DNA from: Echinococcus granulosus
Taxonomy: Eukaryota; Platyhelminthes; Cestoda; Cyclophyllidea; Taeniidae
DNA length: 64,000 nucleotides
Reading direction: 5' to 3'
Assembly (NCBI RefSeq): GCF_000524195.1
Contig: NW_020170392.1
Span: 1,382,152-1,446,151 of the forward strand
In this document: in pieces, positions 1 to 12,300 of the stretch
Layout: every line of letters starts with the position of its first letter
How positions within the stretch are numbered: the stretch's first letter is position 1
Position numbers and translations under genes: made by a program
Notes under the pieces: model-generated
Told to the model about the DNA's origin: nothing
What the model saw: the letters and a program-made list of their open reading frames with translations, nothing else
The model's database searches: none

Positions 1-3000
1 AACGGATTCATCGCGAATGAATAAATCCCCAACTTTGCTGGCTGGACACTACTCCAGAACGTTCCGACAGTTTCCTGTGGTTAAACATAATTAGAAGACT
101 ACTTATTCCACCTAGCAAGCTGGCCTAGCGTCAACTTCAAGGGAGAGCTGTAAATGGTCTGTACCACGGCCGAACCTGCGTCAGCGACCAAACACCCAGA
201 ACACTGTGTAAGCCATCGCTACTGCCTCCAAATAACCCAAAAAGGTTAATGTGTTTGCTGAAGAATTTTAGAAGAAGCCAATCACCCTAACCCAGATGTT
301 TCAATATTCTAGTAATGGCGACTAATAACTTCATAGTTTTTCTAATCTTTTTTAAATAAAATGGAAGCCCAGGTAAGAACTCGGGATGCCGCATGTATGG
401 CATTGGTAAGACACGCTTTAATAACCAGATGGCCCCACTGTGATCAGGTTGATTTCAGAAAATAGGCGAAGTAAAACCAAAGACATTAGAATGAGTGGGG
501 CTGATAAAAGAAGCGCTTTTAGTAACACACACTGCTGCCTCTCAGGCTCTTCAAATATTACGTACTCGGTATGCGTTGAAAGAAATATGTAATGTTTGTG
601 TGGGTGAATGGGAAATGGAGACAGGCAGTAAAAATAACAACACGATTCGGCTCGGTTCATTACCTCGGTGTGGTGAGTTACATGGCAAGAAATCAATAGC
701 ACCATCATTCATAAAAAAGCGGGGCAAATGTACAAAGAAACGTAGAGACGGACAAAAGAGCAATGGAGAGTAGATTATCAAAAGTAGTAAGTAGCGCCCT
801 GCTAGAGATGTGGCAGAAAGGTGGTGGTAGTGGAAGTTGAGGAGGAAGAGGCAGGCTGAGAAAGGTTGGGAAGGGGTGGGGAGAAATGCGGTACCGAAGA
901 GGGAGAGGTGGAGGACCTGGAAGTTGTGGTGGCGGTGGAGAAGGATAGCGAAGACGGTGGTGGGGATGATTGGAAAGCCAAACGAGAGGCTGCTTCGCGT
1001 GCCTGTTGGGGGAGAAGGTTGGGCTGTTGCAGCACGTTGGTTGTTGTGCTCAAGCTGCAGAGCGCTTGCATAACAACTGAAAGTCAGGAAAGGGTCACCT
1101 GGAACACTTCTACTAGGGATTCCTGTACAATGCTTTCTCCACAGTAATAAGGAAGCAACATCAAATGCACCGTCGCTATCGTTTCGGGTACCAAAGTCCT
1201 GCCCTATGAAGTGACTTTATGTCTAAGACCGAAAGCTTCCCACATTTTGCCCCAGCTCCCAAAATGCAACATTGATACAAGTGACAAAACAAGGAAATAC
1301 ATTTTTGACAGTTGACCAATCAAGTTAGCGTCCATTAACAGACAAAACAATGCTGGTATGATGGAGTAAAATTTGGTTGAAATAGGGTATATATTGACGA
1401 CCTTATAGGCTTGGAATGGAGTTGCGCAACACGGATTCCTTTCGAACGGTCTACCAGAAACACAAAATGCAATCTGAGTGTTTTGCATTGACACAATGAA
1501 GTCTAGTGATGGGAGCATTAAGAGGCACCAAAAATAGTCAAAACAGCCATTACTGGAGCAATTATCAATGGAAGAGGATTAATCATAAAAAAGAAGGCTG
1601 AGTTAAAAGGAGGAGAACCATACTAAACTAGCTTCTGGTTGGCAAACAAGAATAGTATTTCAACCACATGATATAGATACCACTTGTTTTGCCCTGTAAA
1701 TCCTTCGTTACATCATCAGGTTTTAATCATAATCATAAGTGGTGGAGAAAAAAGACCGAACAGTCTTGATAACCCAAGCTTAGTGGGAAAACGCCTACTT
1801 GAGGCTCGGGATGACCATTTGGTGAATGTGACAAACCAATCAGCTCACACTGCACCATTTACGGGACCCTAAATCATCGAATTACCAGATAAGACGAAAG
1901 TTGACAACGAAGACTACCAAAAGATATGCGAATGGAACGTCCTTCTAGACAGTTACAACCGATCAATCACTACTGCGGCTGATCATTCAACGCAAGGAAT
2001 TGCAGGTATGTTCTCCAAACTTTTTGTAGTCATTGCTATTTAATATGCATTTTCGATGCTAATATCGTAATTTACCTACATTTAGTGCAGAAACAAAGTG
2101 TAATTCGATGTATTATAATGAATAAAAGCATACTTAGGTAACCTTGTCACTTGCATAGATACGACAACACTGACGCCTAAAATAAAGGAACATGAAGGCA
2201 CTACGAACAGGGGAACACCAATGCCCGCACGTATAACCTTACTCGAAATTATCATCCCCTTAAGTGGTGCCTGTACAAACGTTAATACAACTTTCAAATA
2301 CCTATAACCAAAAACGTACTCTTAGCTTTCATCGTTTCGAATTGGTGTACAAATGCTCCATGAAACACCGCTAGCACTTGCTGGCAAAATATTAGACGGA
2401 TGGCAGGCTCATCTATTGCCTAACTTGATTTTTTTTCTAACAAGCAACATTTTTAATGAACGACAGCCTAAGGTTTCGAGGAAACCCATTTTGATCAAAC
2501 TTGCAAAACTTTTCGAGTAGGATTTACGAGTTAAGAGGAGCAACTCAACATGAATTTTACACCTACTTATGTCCGTACTACTCAATTACAATTCAGCATA
2601 CTTTGGCTCCAATTCACACACTGCATGCCCGCTTCAAAGGAAAACAATTATTATTATCTAATTTCAAGATTCCCAGGGCCGATTTATGACATGCGAAGCG
2701 AATATTGCTGTAAAATACGTCTAAGCCTACTAGGTTCATAAGGCCGTTCAAAATCATATTTAACTAAATCGTACTATTAACAGTAAATAGTTATTACCCC
2801 TAAATCTTGCAATCACCTATGAATACTTCACGAAATAGTTTTGGGTCGACTTAATTAGAAATTAACTGGTAGTTGGAAATCCGAGCTGGTTGACTGAGTG
2901 TGGAAATTGCTACAAAACATCCTTCTTCCGATACACACCCGAGTGCAATAGTCCAGAAAGTGTTATTTTCACCGTATCCCAAAGTACCTTCTAGCACTTT

Positions 3001-3125
3001 CCAGGACGCTTTATTGCTGAAGAAAGCAAATTCACCATGAAATAGGTGAAAAAGGCACACATTCACACTACTTAATATTCCTATCCTTAATCTAGAAAAT
3101 AATGCATCGATTACAAGAATGAATT
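1..3125. other. Left-end intergenic DNA, no recognised gene
   Basis: Only short open frames without recognisable similarity occur here. The one notable stretch is 802-1071, which is strongly purine-biased on the plus strand and is open in several frames on both strands; read on the minus strand it is Ser/Thr/Pro-rich. It could be an exon of an unseen neighbouring gene or simple low-complexity DNA. No tRNA, rRNA or known repeat was seen. Confidence 0.4.
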
Positions 3126-3131
3126 TTTATT
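3126..3131 (-). terminator. Polyadenylation signal AATAAA after Mondo
   Basis: AATAAA reads on the minus strand 8 nt downstream of the Mondo stop codon. It is the first canonical signal after the open frame and fits transcript cleavage near 3110. Confidence 0.6.
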
Positions 3132-3139
3132 CAAGCATT

Positions 3140-3363
3140 CTACATCTTATACGAGGGTTTTACTAGATAGGGGTCCAACCACGATCCACTAGGATTCATT
3201 TGGTATTCATGCATCAGATACTTCACAGTCAACGTGTTTGTAAAGCTTCTCCAAAATGATCTTGTTTTAATAAATGACGGCCTAATGCCCATGAGAGACT
3301 TCTCACACAGAATCCTCAAGCATCTCAAGGAAGATCCACAACCCACGCAGGATAAATTCGTTG
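3140..3363 (-). CDS. Mondo: Mondo last exon (divergent C-terminal tail)
   Basis: After an 81-nt intron (3444..3364, acceptor ggctcaatcag) the frame stays open for 74 codons to TAG at 3142..3140. The tail has no similarity that I recognise to mammalian Mondo C-termini. The reading frame also runs open through the intron, so intron retention would only add residues. A canonical AATAAA lies 8 nt past the stop, which supports this as the gene end but leaves an unusually short 3' UTR. Confidence 0.65.
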
Positions 3364-6300
3364 CTGATTGAGCCAAAACTATGTAGTACGAAACGCCTGT
3401 TTCCAGATAATTAGATAGAGAAGAATAGGAGTGAGTTGACTTACGCTTTCGTAGCTGTGGCAAATCGCAGTGATCCTCCAACCAGCTGATCGTGGACCGT
3501 CGAAGGACTTCGCGGGAAGCTGAGCAGCAGACCTTCTCACAGTAGGTTTCGAAGACCTCTGTGAAGATGAGGCTGAAAATGTAGAACTTCCAGTTGGCCT
3601 CTGTCGCTGCGGCCACAAAATTACGGAACCAGACGCGTGCCACATTCTTCATGCTCTTCACCTGCTGCTTGGACATGGCCCCCGACGTGGGCAGCTTGTC
3701 GCAACATGCGCTGAAACGAGAGGAGGCAAGAAACGGTATTGTAGCCATGGCCGGAGGGCTTTGGCCGTCCCACCTGAGCTTCAACTGTTTCGCGCATAAC
3801 CACGCTTCCGCTAGACATGCATGTCTAATAACACTTTTGAGGGTATCTTACAGGTTAAATCACGGTAGCTTTCATTCAATCATGCATCGATCCGTAGTGC
3901 TAATGTGCTATCATGCGAGACCATTCAACCCTTCTACGAGCCGGCTTCCAAAAACATCCGACTTCGCATGAAACCAGATATAGCAAAAAGTTCTTTATTT
4001 TGATGATATGTGCTACCACAGGGGCATTATCAATCCCAATGGCAGTCATATAAAGCCTTGTTCATGAGGCTTTTGGCCTGCATAAGTCGATGATAAACCA
4101 TAGGACAGGTTCAAGGACAACTCAAGCGCTACAACAGAGTCGCTTCGTTTCCGTCGTGCACCTAAATGTTAAAAAAAAAACTATTTTATCCTAAATTTCC
4201 CATATTGTTGCGTTGAAAGCCCTTTAAACGACTGTTTCTGGGATAACTACTTTTGTTGAAATAGCAGAATACTAATTCCAGTCTCCCTTGATTTGGCCAT
4301 CTGTGCTACCAGCCCCTCATCTCTGTGGCGCTCTAGAAATACAGCCATTCCTTCACATCTTTGTCTAAACATATCCAGAGGTAACCTGGGCACTAAGTTG
4401 ATAATGAAGTGATATCATTCCTCCATTTTATATCGTTTTCATTTTAACGACTGAAGATGACCATGAACGAATTGATAAACTGGCTTCATGATATCTTGTT
4501 TACACCAATTCCACGGTGGCACAAGCATGTCAGACTAAGCATATAAACCGCTCTCTGGCTCGACGACAAAAATAAATCGTGAATGGGGTATGAACGCATG
4601 TACTGTGGTAAATTATTTGTAAGGGAGTTGACACGGTTAGTCTCCACAATCTATAATTAAACAAAGGGGTGCGAAACGAAATAAAGGAATTATAGACACA
4701 CACAAGAGAACACCGCATCCTAGTTTCAACCGACGCAGATTAGCACGATAGTATCCGTTGTTGTCTGGAGGGAATGCTAAACATCAGACCGTTTTCATTC
4801 GGTGCGAATTCCGTCAGGATGTGTTTAACTTGAAGGAATCAGACGCTTTGGAAGTTACCAGTTAAGTTGTGAACTGGTCTTTGAATATCGTATACCTACC
4901 AACGAATTTTCAAAGTTTAAAACTTCAAAAGTTGCACCTGATATGGAAAATTAATGCTTGGTAATGCTTCGATTATTTGTTTAACTGTACGCTTCGGTTT
5001 TAGTGACACTTAAGGCTTTGCCTTCGTACTTCCGCTGGGCGGTATGGCCTCCGGGCTATATTAGTAGCCGCCCAGTCCCTCCGGAAGACTTCGGGAACCA
5101 CACTGGCGGGACGGAAAAGCGAATCCAATACTAAAGAATACCGATCCTGTATTTTAATCCTGAATGCCAACTCTTAACGTGACGAAGGAAGGGTGTATGC
5201 TGCGGATGGAAGAGTCGGTGACGACTCCCAACAGAAGGACTGAAAATGACGTTTACCTTCGGCAACTACCCCAATCCCATGTTCTGCAGGAATGCTAATA
5301 ACTGGAGCAACACTAGCTGTGAACCATCTAGAAAGGTTCGCTGAGCTGCCAATGGTATCTCTTTGAAGATGCAAAGAAATAAACCCGCAATACATCCCCC
5401 ACCTCTGTACTAGATAGACTGAACTTAAAAAGAGATGGCTGAGTAGCACTGAAGTTAGAGCAATGTGGCGAGAAGGAACAAGTGCGAAACTGTATCCCCA
5501 CAAAACTATATTAAATGCTGTCCCTTATTAAGTGACTCTGCTTTCAGGCCAGTGTTCTTACGACTATTGACGAACGTTTCCCCTTCCGCCAACAGAGTTC
5601 CCAAACAAGACAAAACTTCAGATCCAGTAAAATTGCCAAGAGGCATCAGCGTCGTTGCAATTCAATATCTTCTCTGCTGCACGCAAACTCGATGAGTGGT
5701 GCGGTTGACTCGTGAGTAAATTACCTTACAGCACCGACTGCGTTGTGATAGCTAATGCGGGAGGCTGACCAAGGGGAGCGTCGGGGACGACGCTCAAAAG
5801 AGGATAGGGACTATGTAATACTTTGATTATTCGTCTAAGTCTTTATTCTGGTTGTGCGGGCACTTAGAGCTCCGCCTTCGCACTTCGGCTGGGCGGAATG
5901 GTCTTCGGGCCCTCATCACTTCCGGAAGTCTCGGAGCGCCACAGCTATCTTTTATTGGTTTGAGAAGGTAGAATGACAAATACAATAGGTCACTCAAACA
6001 AGAATTGATTGTGAAATATGAACCGACTACCGAACACTGGACTAGCATCAAATAATAGGGTTCATGCTTCCGTATAATTGCAAAATTCATGGAAGACTAT
6101 ATAACTGACATGCATTAGAAAAACAACGGCGTATTATGAACCGATTGCTCATCCTTGAGAGTAACTTTTCAACCTATAATCAAGACGGATGTTAAAACTA
6201 TCATTAAAATGATAGGGAAAGTGTTCAGAGAACAATGACTTTTTTGCAGGGTCCTTGGTGTAACCCTAATTTAAACGCTAACTCAAACCAAACACAAATG

Positions 6301-9300
6301 ATATGGTTATGGTCAAACAACTTTTTAATAAAATGTTAAGGTAAAACCGCAAAATAAGACATTAGCAACAAGCGCCAAGGACACATAAATGCATTCCAAA
6401 ATAGCTAACGGAGCAAAAAACGTAAAACTCGTTTACTGAGCTTAAATTCGAGTCAAGATACCGAATTCTGAATAAAAAATAAGTTTGCTGAGGTCATTCT
6501 AAACTACGGAAAGGTAATTGGTTTTCTGAACAAAATAAGTAATTGAATATAGAGTTTAACGTCAGGAGTCGTTTGCGTAATCAAAGATTTGCAGTATCCG
6601 GGTGAGATTCCGTTGGCACATGTGATTTCGCTTCGTTAGTCATAAAATACGACACTAAGACGTTAAAAGCCGATTAGAAAAAAAAACAACAATCCGACAC
6701 ATCAAAAAGCTCAGCGTTTTGGTGAAAAACATACTAGTGACGAAGATGACTGGAATTAAAATGGAAAATGAAAGGGATGTAGAACTGAAGCTGAATTGCA
6801 TTCTTGACCAAGTAACTTCCGATTAAACCTTAAATAGAAGAATGAAATCCATGTAGTGTTCCTTTCCTCACACAATTAATTCGAAAGAAACAGGTTAATG
6901 CCTTCTGCCCTACGAGCTGCAGCGGAAATTCGCGGTAAAATGCTTTAAAATTACTTTGTGGTGATATCCATCTAGATTAGAATGAGAGTAATCCAATAGG
7001 CGTAAACGACATGGATATTCTTTAAAAGGCTTGAAGAATGCGCACGAAAATCTGCACTACATTGACTTTAAAACAAGTTTCATCGTTGTCCTACACAGCT
7101 GACATGACACACTCAGTTCACCTCCCATCTTCCTATTAAAGTATGAGAGGTCGGACATTTGTAAACGTTCTCAACTCACTTAACTGACTCCTGGAGACTA
7201 TCCAGCTCCGCCCTAAGACGATTAATCTCCGCATCCAACTGATCACGAATCGCCCTCTGAGATCGAATCAACTCCGCACCATCCCTCAAAACCGCCGCTT
7301 TTGAGGTCTTCTGGTGATGAACGTGGTGGTTATGCTGTTGCTGCAAAGTTTGATGACCACTGGTCACCTTCCTCTCCCCTCCCAGTCTCTTCTCCTGGTT
7401 TTGCAGGACGAGCTCCTGCAATATCTTCAAGCTTGACTGCATACTCAGTCGCCTACGTTGCTCCGTGCTCGAAAGATGAAGGCACGCAGTGGTGGAAGCT
7501 TCTCCCTGTTCCGCAGAGGACGATTGACGGGGGGTAACCAAGAAGGCAGATTTGATGTCCTCATCATCGTCCTCATCGCCGGCACCACCCTCTTCCCCTT
7601 CAGTACCGGTGACAACATAGCTATCGAAGTCAGTGTCCTCATTCTCGTTTCCCTCGTCAAGTAACACTTCATCCTGCTCTTCAGGTTCTTTTAAGACTTC
7701 CGAGATTCCCAGTACTGTGGTGGCTGAAGGCGGCTTCACGGCGGACGCATCCTCCTCTCCAAAGTCCGAGGGCTCGTTGACAGTCGGGGGGAGAGGGCAG
7801 ATAGTGTAGAGCTCCGGAGCGGAAGAGATGCTTCCTCCACAGAGCTTGGTGGATTCGGTAGGAGGTGGCAGGGGACGACGGTAGGGTGGTGGGTTCGGAT
7901 GGTATTGGCTGCGACTGCGGCGGAAATGGGAAATGAGTTTCTGCGAGTCAGCACCGCGAGGAGCAGTGTAGGAAGCAAGGACCCGTGGTGCTTGGGGAGT
8001 AGCAGCTGCGGAAGAAGGAGGGGGAGGTGGTGGTGGTGGTGGAGCGGGGCATGATGGAGGGGGGCATGCGTTCGGCACTGGAAAATCGGTTATGCACTGA
8101 AACAAGCGGGAGAAAATTTAATTTTGCAAAGTGTTTCACACAAATTGCAGATCAAATTGATCTGTACCAAAACTACTCCACATGAAAAGATAATAAAAAT
8201 CTTAGATAAAATTGGAATATGGAAGTAGAACCTAATAATGAGTGTGTAGGGTCTTCAAAACGAAGAAATAAAGTCCCTCTACATGCAGATTACAATCAGG
8301 AAAGTAAAAATACTTAACTGCAGGTGAATGCTAAGATATAATGAAAACGTCTGCAGCCCGTTTGCTACTGGAATGACAAGCATCTCATAGACAAAAATTA
8401 ATTCCTAAAATAGAATAATAAAGATTGACTTTAAAGAGCTGTTCCATTACAATAAAAATTCTGCCGAAAAAGGGAAAGAAGTCGGTTTAGTAAAGGGAGG
8501 GATGAATTGCAGGCTCTTCTATTTTTCTTGTGGATGACTTAACCCTGCCTAATATTCAAAATATTTTCAAATAAAAGGGCACCCTTGATATCAAAACTCA
8601 GGTACAGAACTTAATAATGGATGGGCACAGAGGAGGGAATGTGACGAATGCAACACGAGGGTGGAAAAGGGTGGCCCTACACATGACGGAATGGACGATG
8701 CTTGATGATTACACGAATATTGATAACTTAGTACTAATTTAAGGTGAAGTTAAGAACGCAAATGACACTGGAAATACGCTAAAACACAGAGGGGAGTTCG
8801 GAAGCTCCGCGTTAGCGTATTTTAGACAGTAAGAAGGTAAGAGGTTTCCTCGAAAAAAAAGGTGTCCCTGAATCCGACAATCGTTCAAAAGGTATTTTAT
8901 GGTCCGATTTTAAAGAAACTACAACGGAAAGTACAACTGTAAGGAGAGTAAGGTCGGAGTAGGGGAATAATGAAGAACCAAACTTCCTTCTAGAAAATTT
9001 ACAAGAACGGATGGATTACGTAAATTAGCTAAAAACGATAGCTTCTGTCTAAAAAAACTATTAATTTTTTTTTATAAAGACAACTTTTGATGCTAAACTG
9101 AAATTGACGGTGGACTGATTCACAATTGTTCGAGACGACCGGAAAGTGTTCCAACCACCAAAAGTGGCTGAAATAGATTGAGTACAACTTAAGCTGAGTT
9201 GGTACTGTTTGCAAGTGGAGACCAAGGTATCAATGAAAGGAAATGGGTGACTAGATGGACAATGAACAAATTCTATGCCACAAATACGGATACTGGTTGA

Positions 9301-12300
9301 AGCAAACAAAACTAAACAAACCCTGACGTCGGGGAAGCGCCTCAAAGCACAAATAGTATGAGCTCCGAAGTGGAAGGACGCATTGATAACAATTTTTCTG
9401 TTAAAGCTTCTTGGGGAATCGATCAACGACGGTCTCATGGTACACAAGAGCCAATCAGAAAACAGAAAAAAAAAGGTTCTGGTAAACTATGTAAACGAAA
9501 AACGAGGATGTTAGATATTATTTTTGAAATCATCACTACTTTTCGAGGAAAGCTTCTTAAATTCAAATCGGAATTTTATATACTGTATCAAAATTACTGT
9601 CTTCTGGTGTTAATAGAAAACTGGCATTTTGCGTATGCAGTCGCCCTTCCACTAGGCGGCATGGCCTTCAGGCTTTTTACGACTTCAGGGGAGACTAAAA
9701 GCGTTTCGTAGCAAATTACATCATCAACGATCCGGTCTTGCCCGAATCATTCCTGTTCATAGGGTTTTAACATGTCGCTACCAGGGTCTTTCACGAGAAA
9801 AAACCGACTACCACGATGCAGATGTTTTACTATCCTAGTATGACAAAGCTACCAAAAAAATATAATTTATCTCAGATTAAACATACTTCACACCTACAGC
9901 ATTGTATTAAACTCAACTGATTAGTCTGTGCCATAATTTGGTGCAGACCATTACCATAAATTGATAAAGAGTAGAAGTCAAAAGTCACGTATGGCGTAAG
10001 GTACAGATAAGGGAATGGGTGCTTTATATGTGTGCGAGGCTGGTAGCTAACCATGTTATAGAAAAATGCAAAATTTCTTACCAACAGTCTGGTAAGGGCA
10101 TAGAACTATTAATCAATTTACACACAAAATAAGGCTAAAACAGCAGAATCTCATCAACCTAACATAAATTGCTGCAAACTATTCACATAATCACGTTTCA
10201 CGATTACTCCATGAAGATCCAGGAACCGTAGAACTAGAATTTACAGAAAACCACACATATGTTCTAAATTAAAAGAGCCAAAGATTTTTTAAAAAAATTG
10301 ATAACAAATGGGCAGTTGGAAAATCACAACTTAGCAGTGCTTTACTTTACATTACTAGGGCCGTGGAAATGGAGGCAAAAACGTCACTTTCGAGTTTTCT
10401 TCAGTGTCTAGTGATTTCTGCTCGAAACGGATGTTTTGTGATTCGAGGTAAATTCATAGGAAAAATCACTTAGATTCGCGATCGCAACTGTAAAACTGTT
10501 CGGCAGTAATGATGATGATGATGAAAGACCTACCAGGCCTGGACGATTGGTAGTTGTATTGTGACGATTCACTGAGATTAGGAAGACGGTGTTGCTGAAG
10601 GGTGTCGCAGACGGCCTTCGTCGGCTACAGAGGGAGCAGGAAACAATAAATTGGTTGTTAAGGTGGGGTAGACCTAATTTGGTGCTACAGTACTAATGAC
10701 CCTACTTGGCTTAAACAAGATACGGAGCATGGGTGTGTAGACGCGTGACCTGTCTTTGTTTATACAGGTGATGGCATCCATTTACGAGAAATCACTGACA
10801 CAAAACACACCTAGCTACCAGACCTATTTTGTCGTGTTTATGTGCCAGGATTAAGGCTACGGACACCCATTCCGAGAAAACCAAGATTGCAATTTATGTA
10901 TAGCACCGCGGTCAGCAGTAGCTCGATACGAAGTCTGGTTTGAACAAATTTTGCTTTTTAAAATAACTAGTTTTCCGCAGTTTCAGTTGCATCAAATAAA
11001 ATAAAGAGAATAGAATGAATTCACACGGTGAAATGGTAAAAAAATCCAGAAATTTCTTGCAAACCACCAATTTGCTTATCGAGCATACATATATAATGCG
11101 AACCAAAAAAAAGGAATTCCAATCAAAATAATAAGAAAACCTGGTTTAACATTCTCTGCTCTTTAAGAAAACTGCACCAAGCCTACTTCTGATGTGAAGG
11201 TTTAAATGTGTTCACAAAAAGTCTACCCATCTGCTATATTTAATAAAGGATTTGTTAAAACCTCAAATTACGGTACTGCCCCACACATTCTGTAGGGGCG
11301 GCATTAGCCAATAAGATCTAAAACACGCGATTAAAGGTTTCAACACATGAACTGAAGCGGTCATTCTGAGGCGATTGACATGCAATAAAAATGAGATGAC
11401 GAAAGGTAACGTTATATTATCATCTGTGAAGAGCCCTGATCACAGCAAAAGAGAACTTTGAAAGGGGAACGGTGTTGACGTTGAAAACTAATACTTTTTA
11501 CAAAAAGAAAGCCATTTCCCGTAACTCGGGCTTGTTTTTTTATTTGCAATACAAACTCCCTGCCATTTTGTTACATCGTACCTAGTTAATTAACTGAAGG
11601 ACCACCTTTTGCTAAAATATGCTAATGGAGAAAGCGACTCCCCTTTACGGCTCAAAAGGTAACACCTTAAAGTATGAAACCGTAATAATTGATGCTGGCG
11701 GCAAAAGTAGGACTTATCGACTCAAATTCGCATTAATTTGCGTTGGTGTTAGGTTTTGTGCTCGGGGTTTGTTGAATGGCCTCCGCCAGAGGTGTCAAAC
11801 CAGCTGCTAGTGCGAGGATTATAACAGTCAACCGTTCGGTCAGCCAGCCACAGGCAGTGAGTTTTGGCCTCAGAAAAAAACAACAAAGCACACTTTGTTT
11901 CACGCAACATGAGGCCTTCCTGGATGGATATGGATGCAAACTGCCGTCTCGCATATATAGGGAAAAAGTAAAGCCAATGAAATTCACACGACTGCTAGCC
12001 GTTACAGGCGATGGGATGGAAAGCAACGCACAATAAGAAGTCCTCAAAATCAACTACGCCTTTGTTAACTGTTTGAACTACCATTGCTAATCGTCTGGGA
12101 ATGATAAAGCATTGCGCGTAATATATCTCCTAACTAATTTGTTCAAATTCTTGCCCCTTATGTTAACTCAAGTAATTACACTAATGCATTACTAACTACT
12201 CCCAGATTAAAAGAGCTTTCTACTCACCACTAGAAGATTTGTCACTGACGTTTACTATGTATGATACCAACGTTTCCCTTTTCCTTTGCAAGAACCCATA

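Noticed and set aside
3364..3444. Reading through the last Mondo intron as coding
   Set aside because: The frame is open, but the good donor CGAAAGC|GTAAGT right after the conserved domain and the acceptor 81 nt later favour splicing; retention cannot be fully excluded.
5174..5503. 109-codon minus-strand open frame
   Set aside because: No conserved motif, and it lies in the Mondo intron next to repeat copy A; shadowed by another frame.
9358..9711. 117-codon plus-strand open frame
   Set aside because: No recognisable domain, lies in the long Mondo intron and its end overlaps a repeat copy; AT-rich composition like surrounding intron.
10507..10525. Short GAT microsatellite
   Set aside because: Only about six units; too short to be notable.
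11733..12053. Open frames on both strands with some hydrophobic segments
   Set aside because: No family recognised, no splice context, located inside the Mondo intron; mutual shadow frames.
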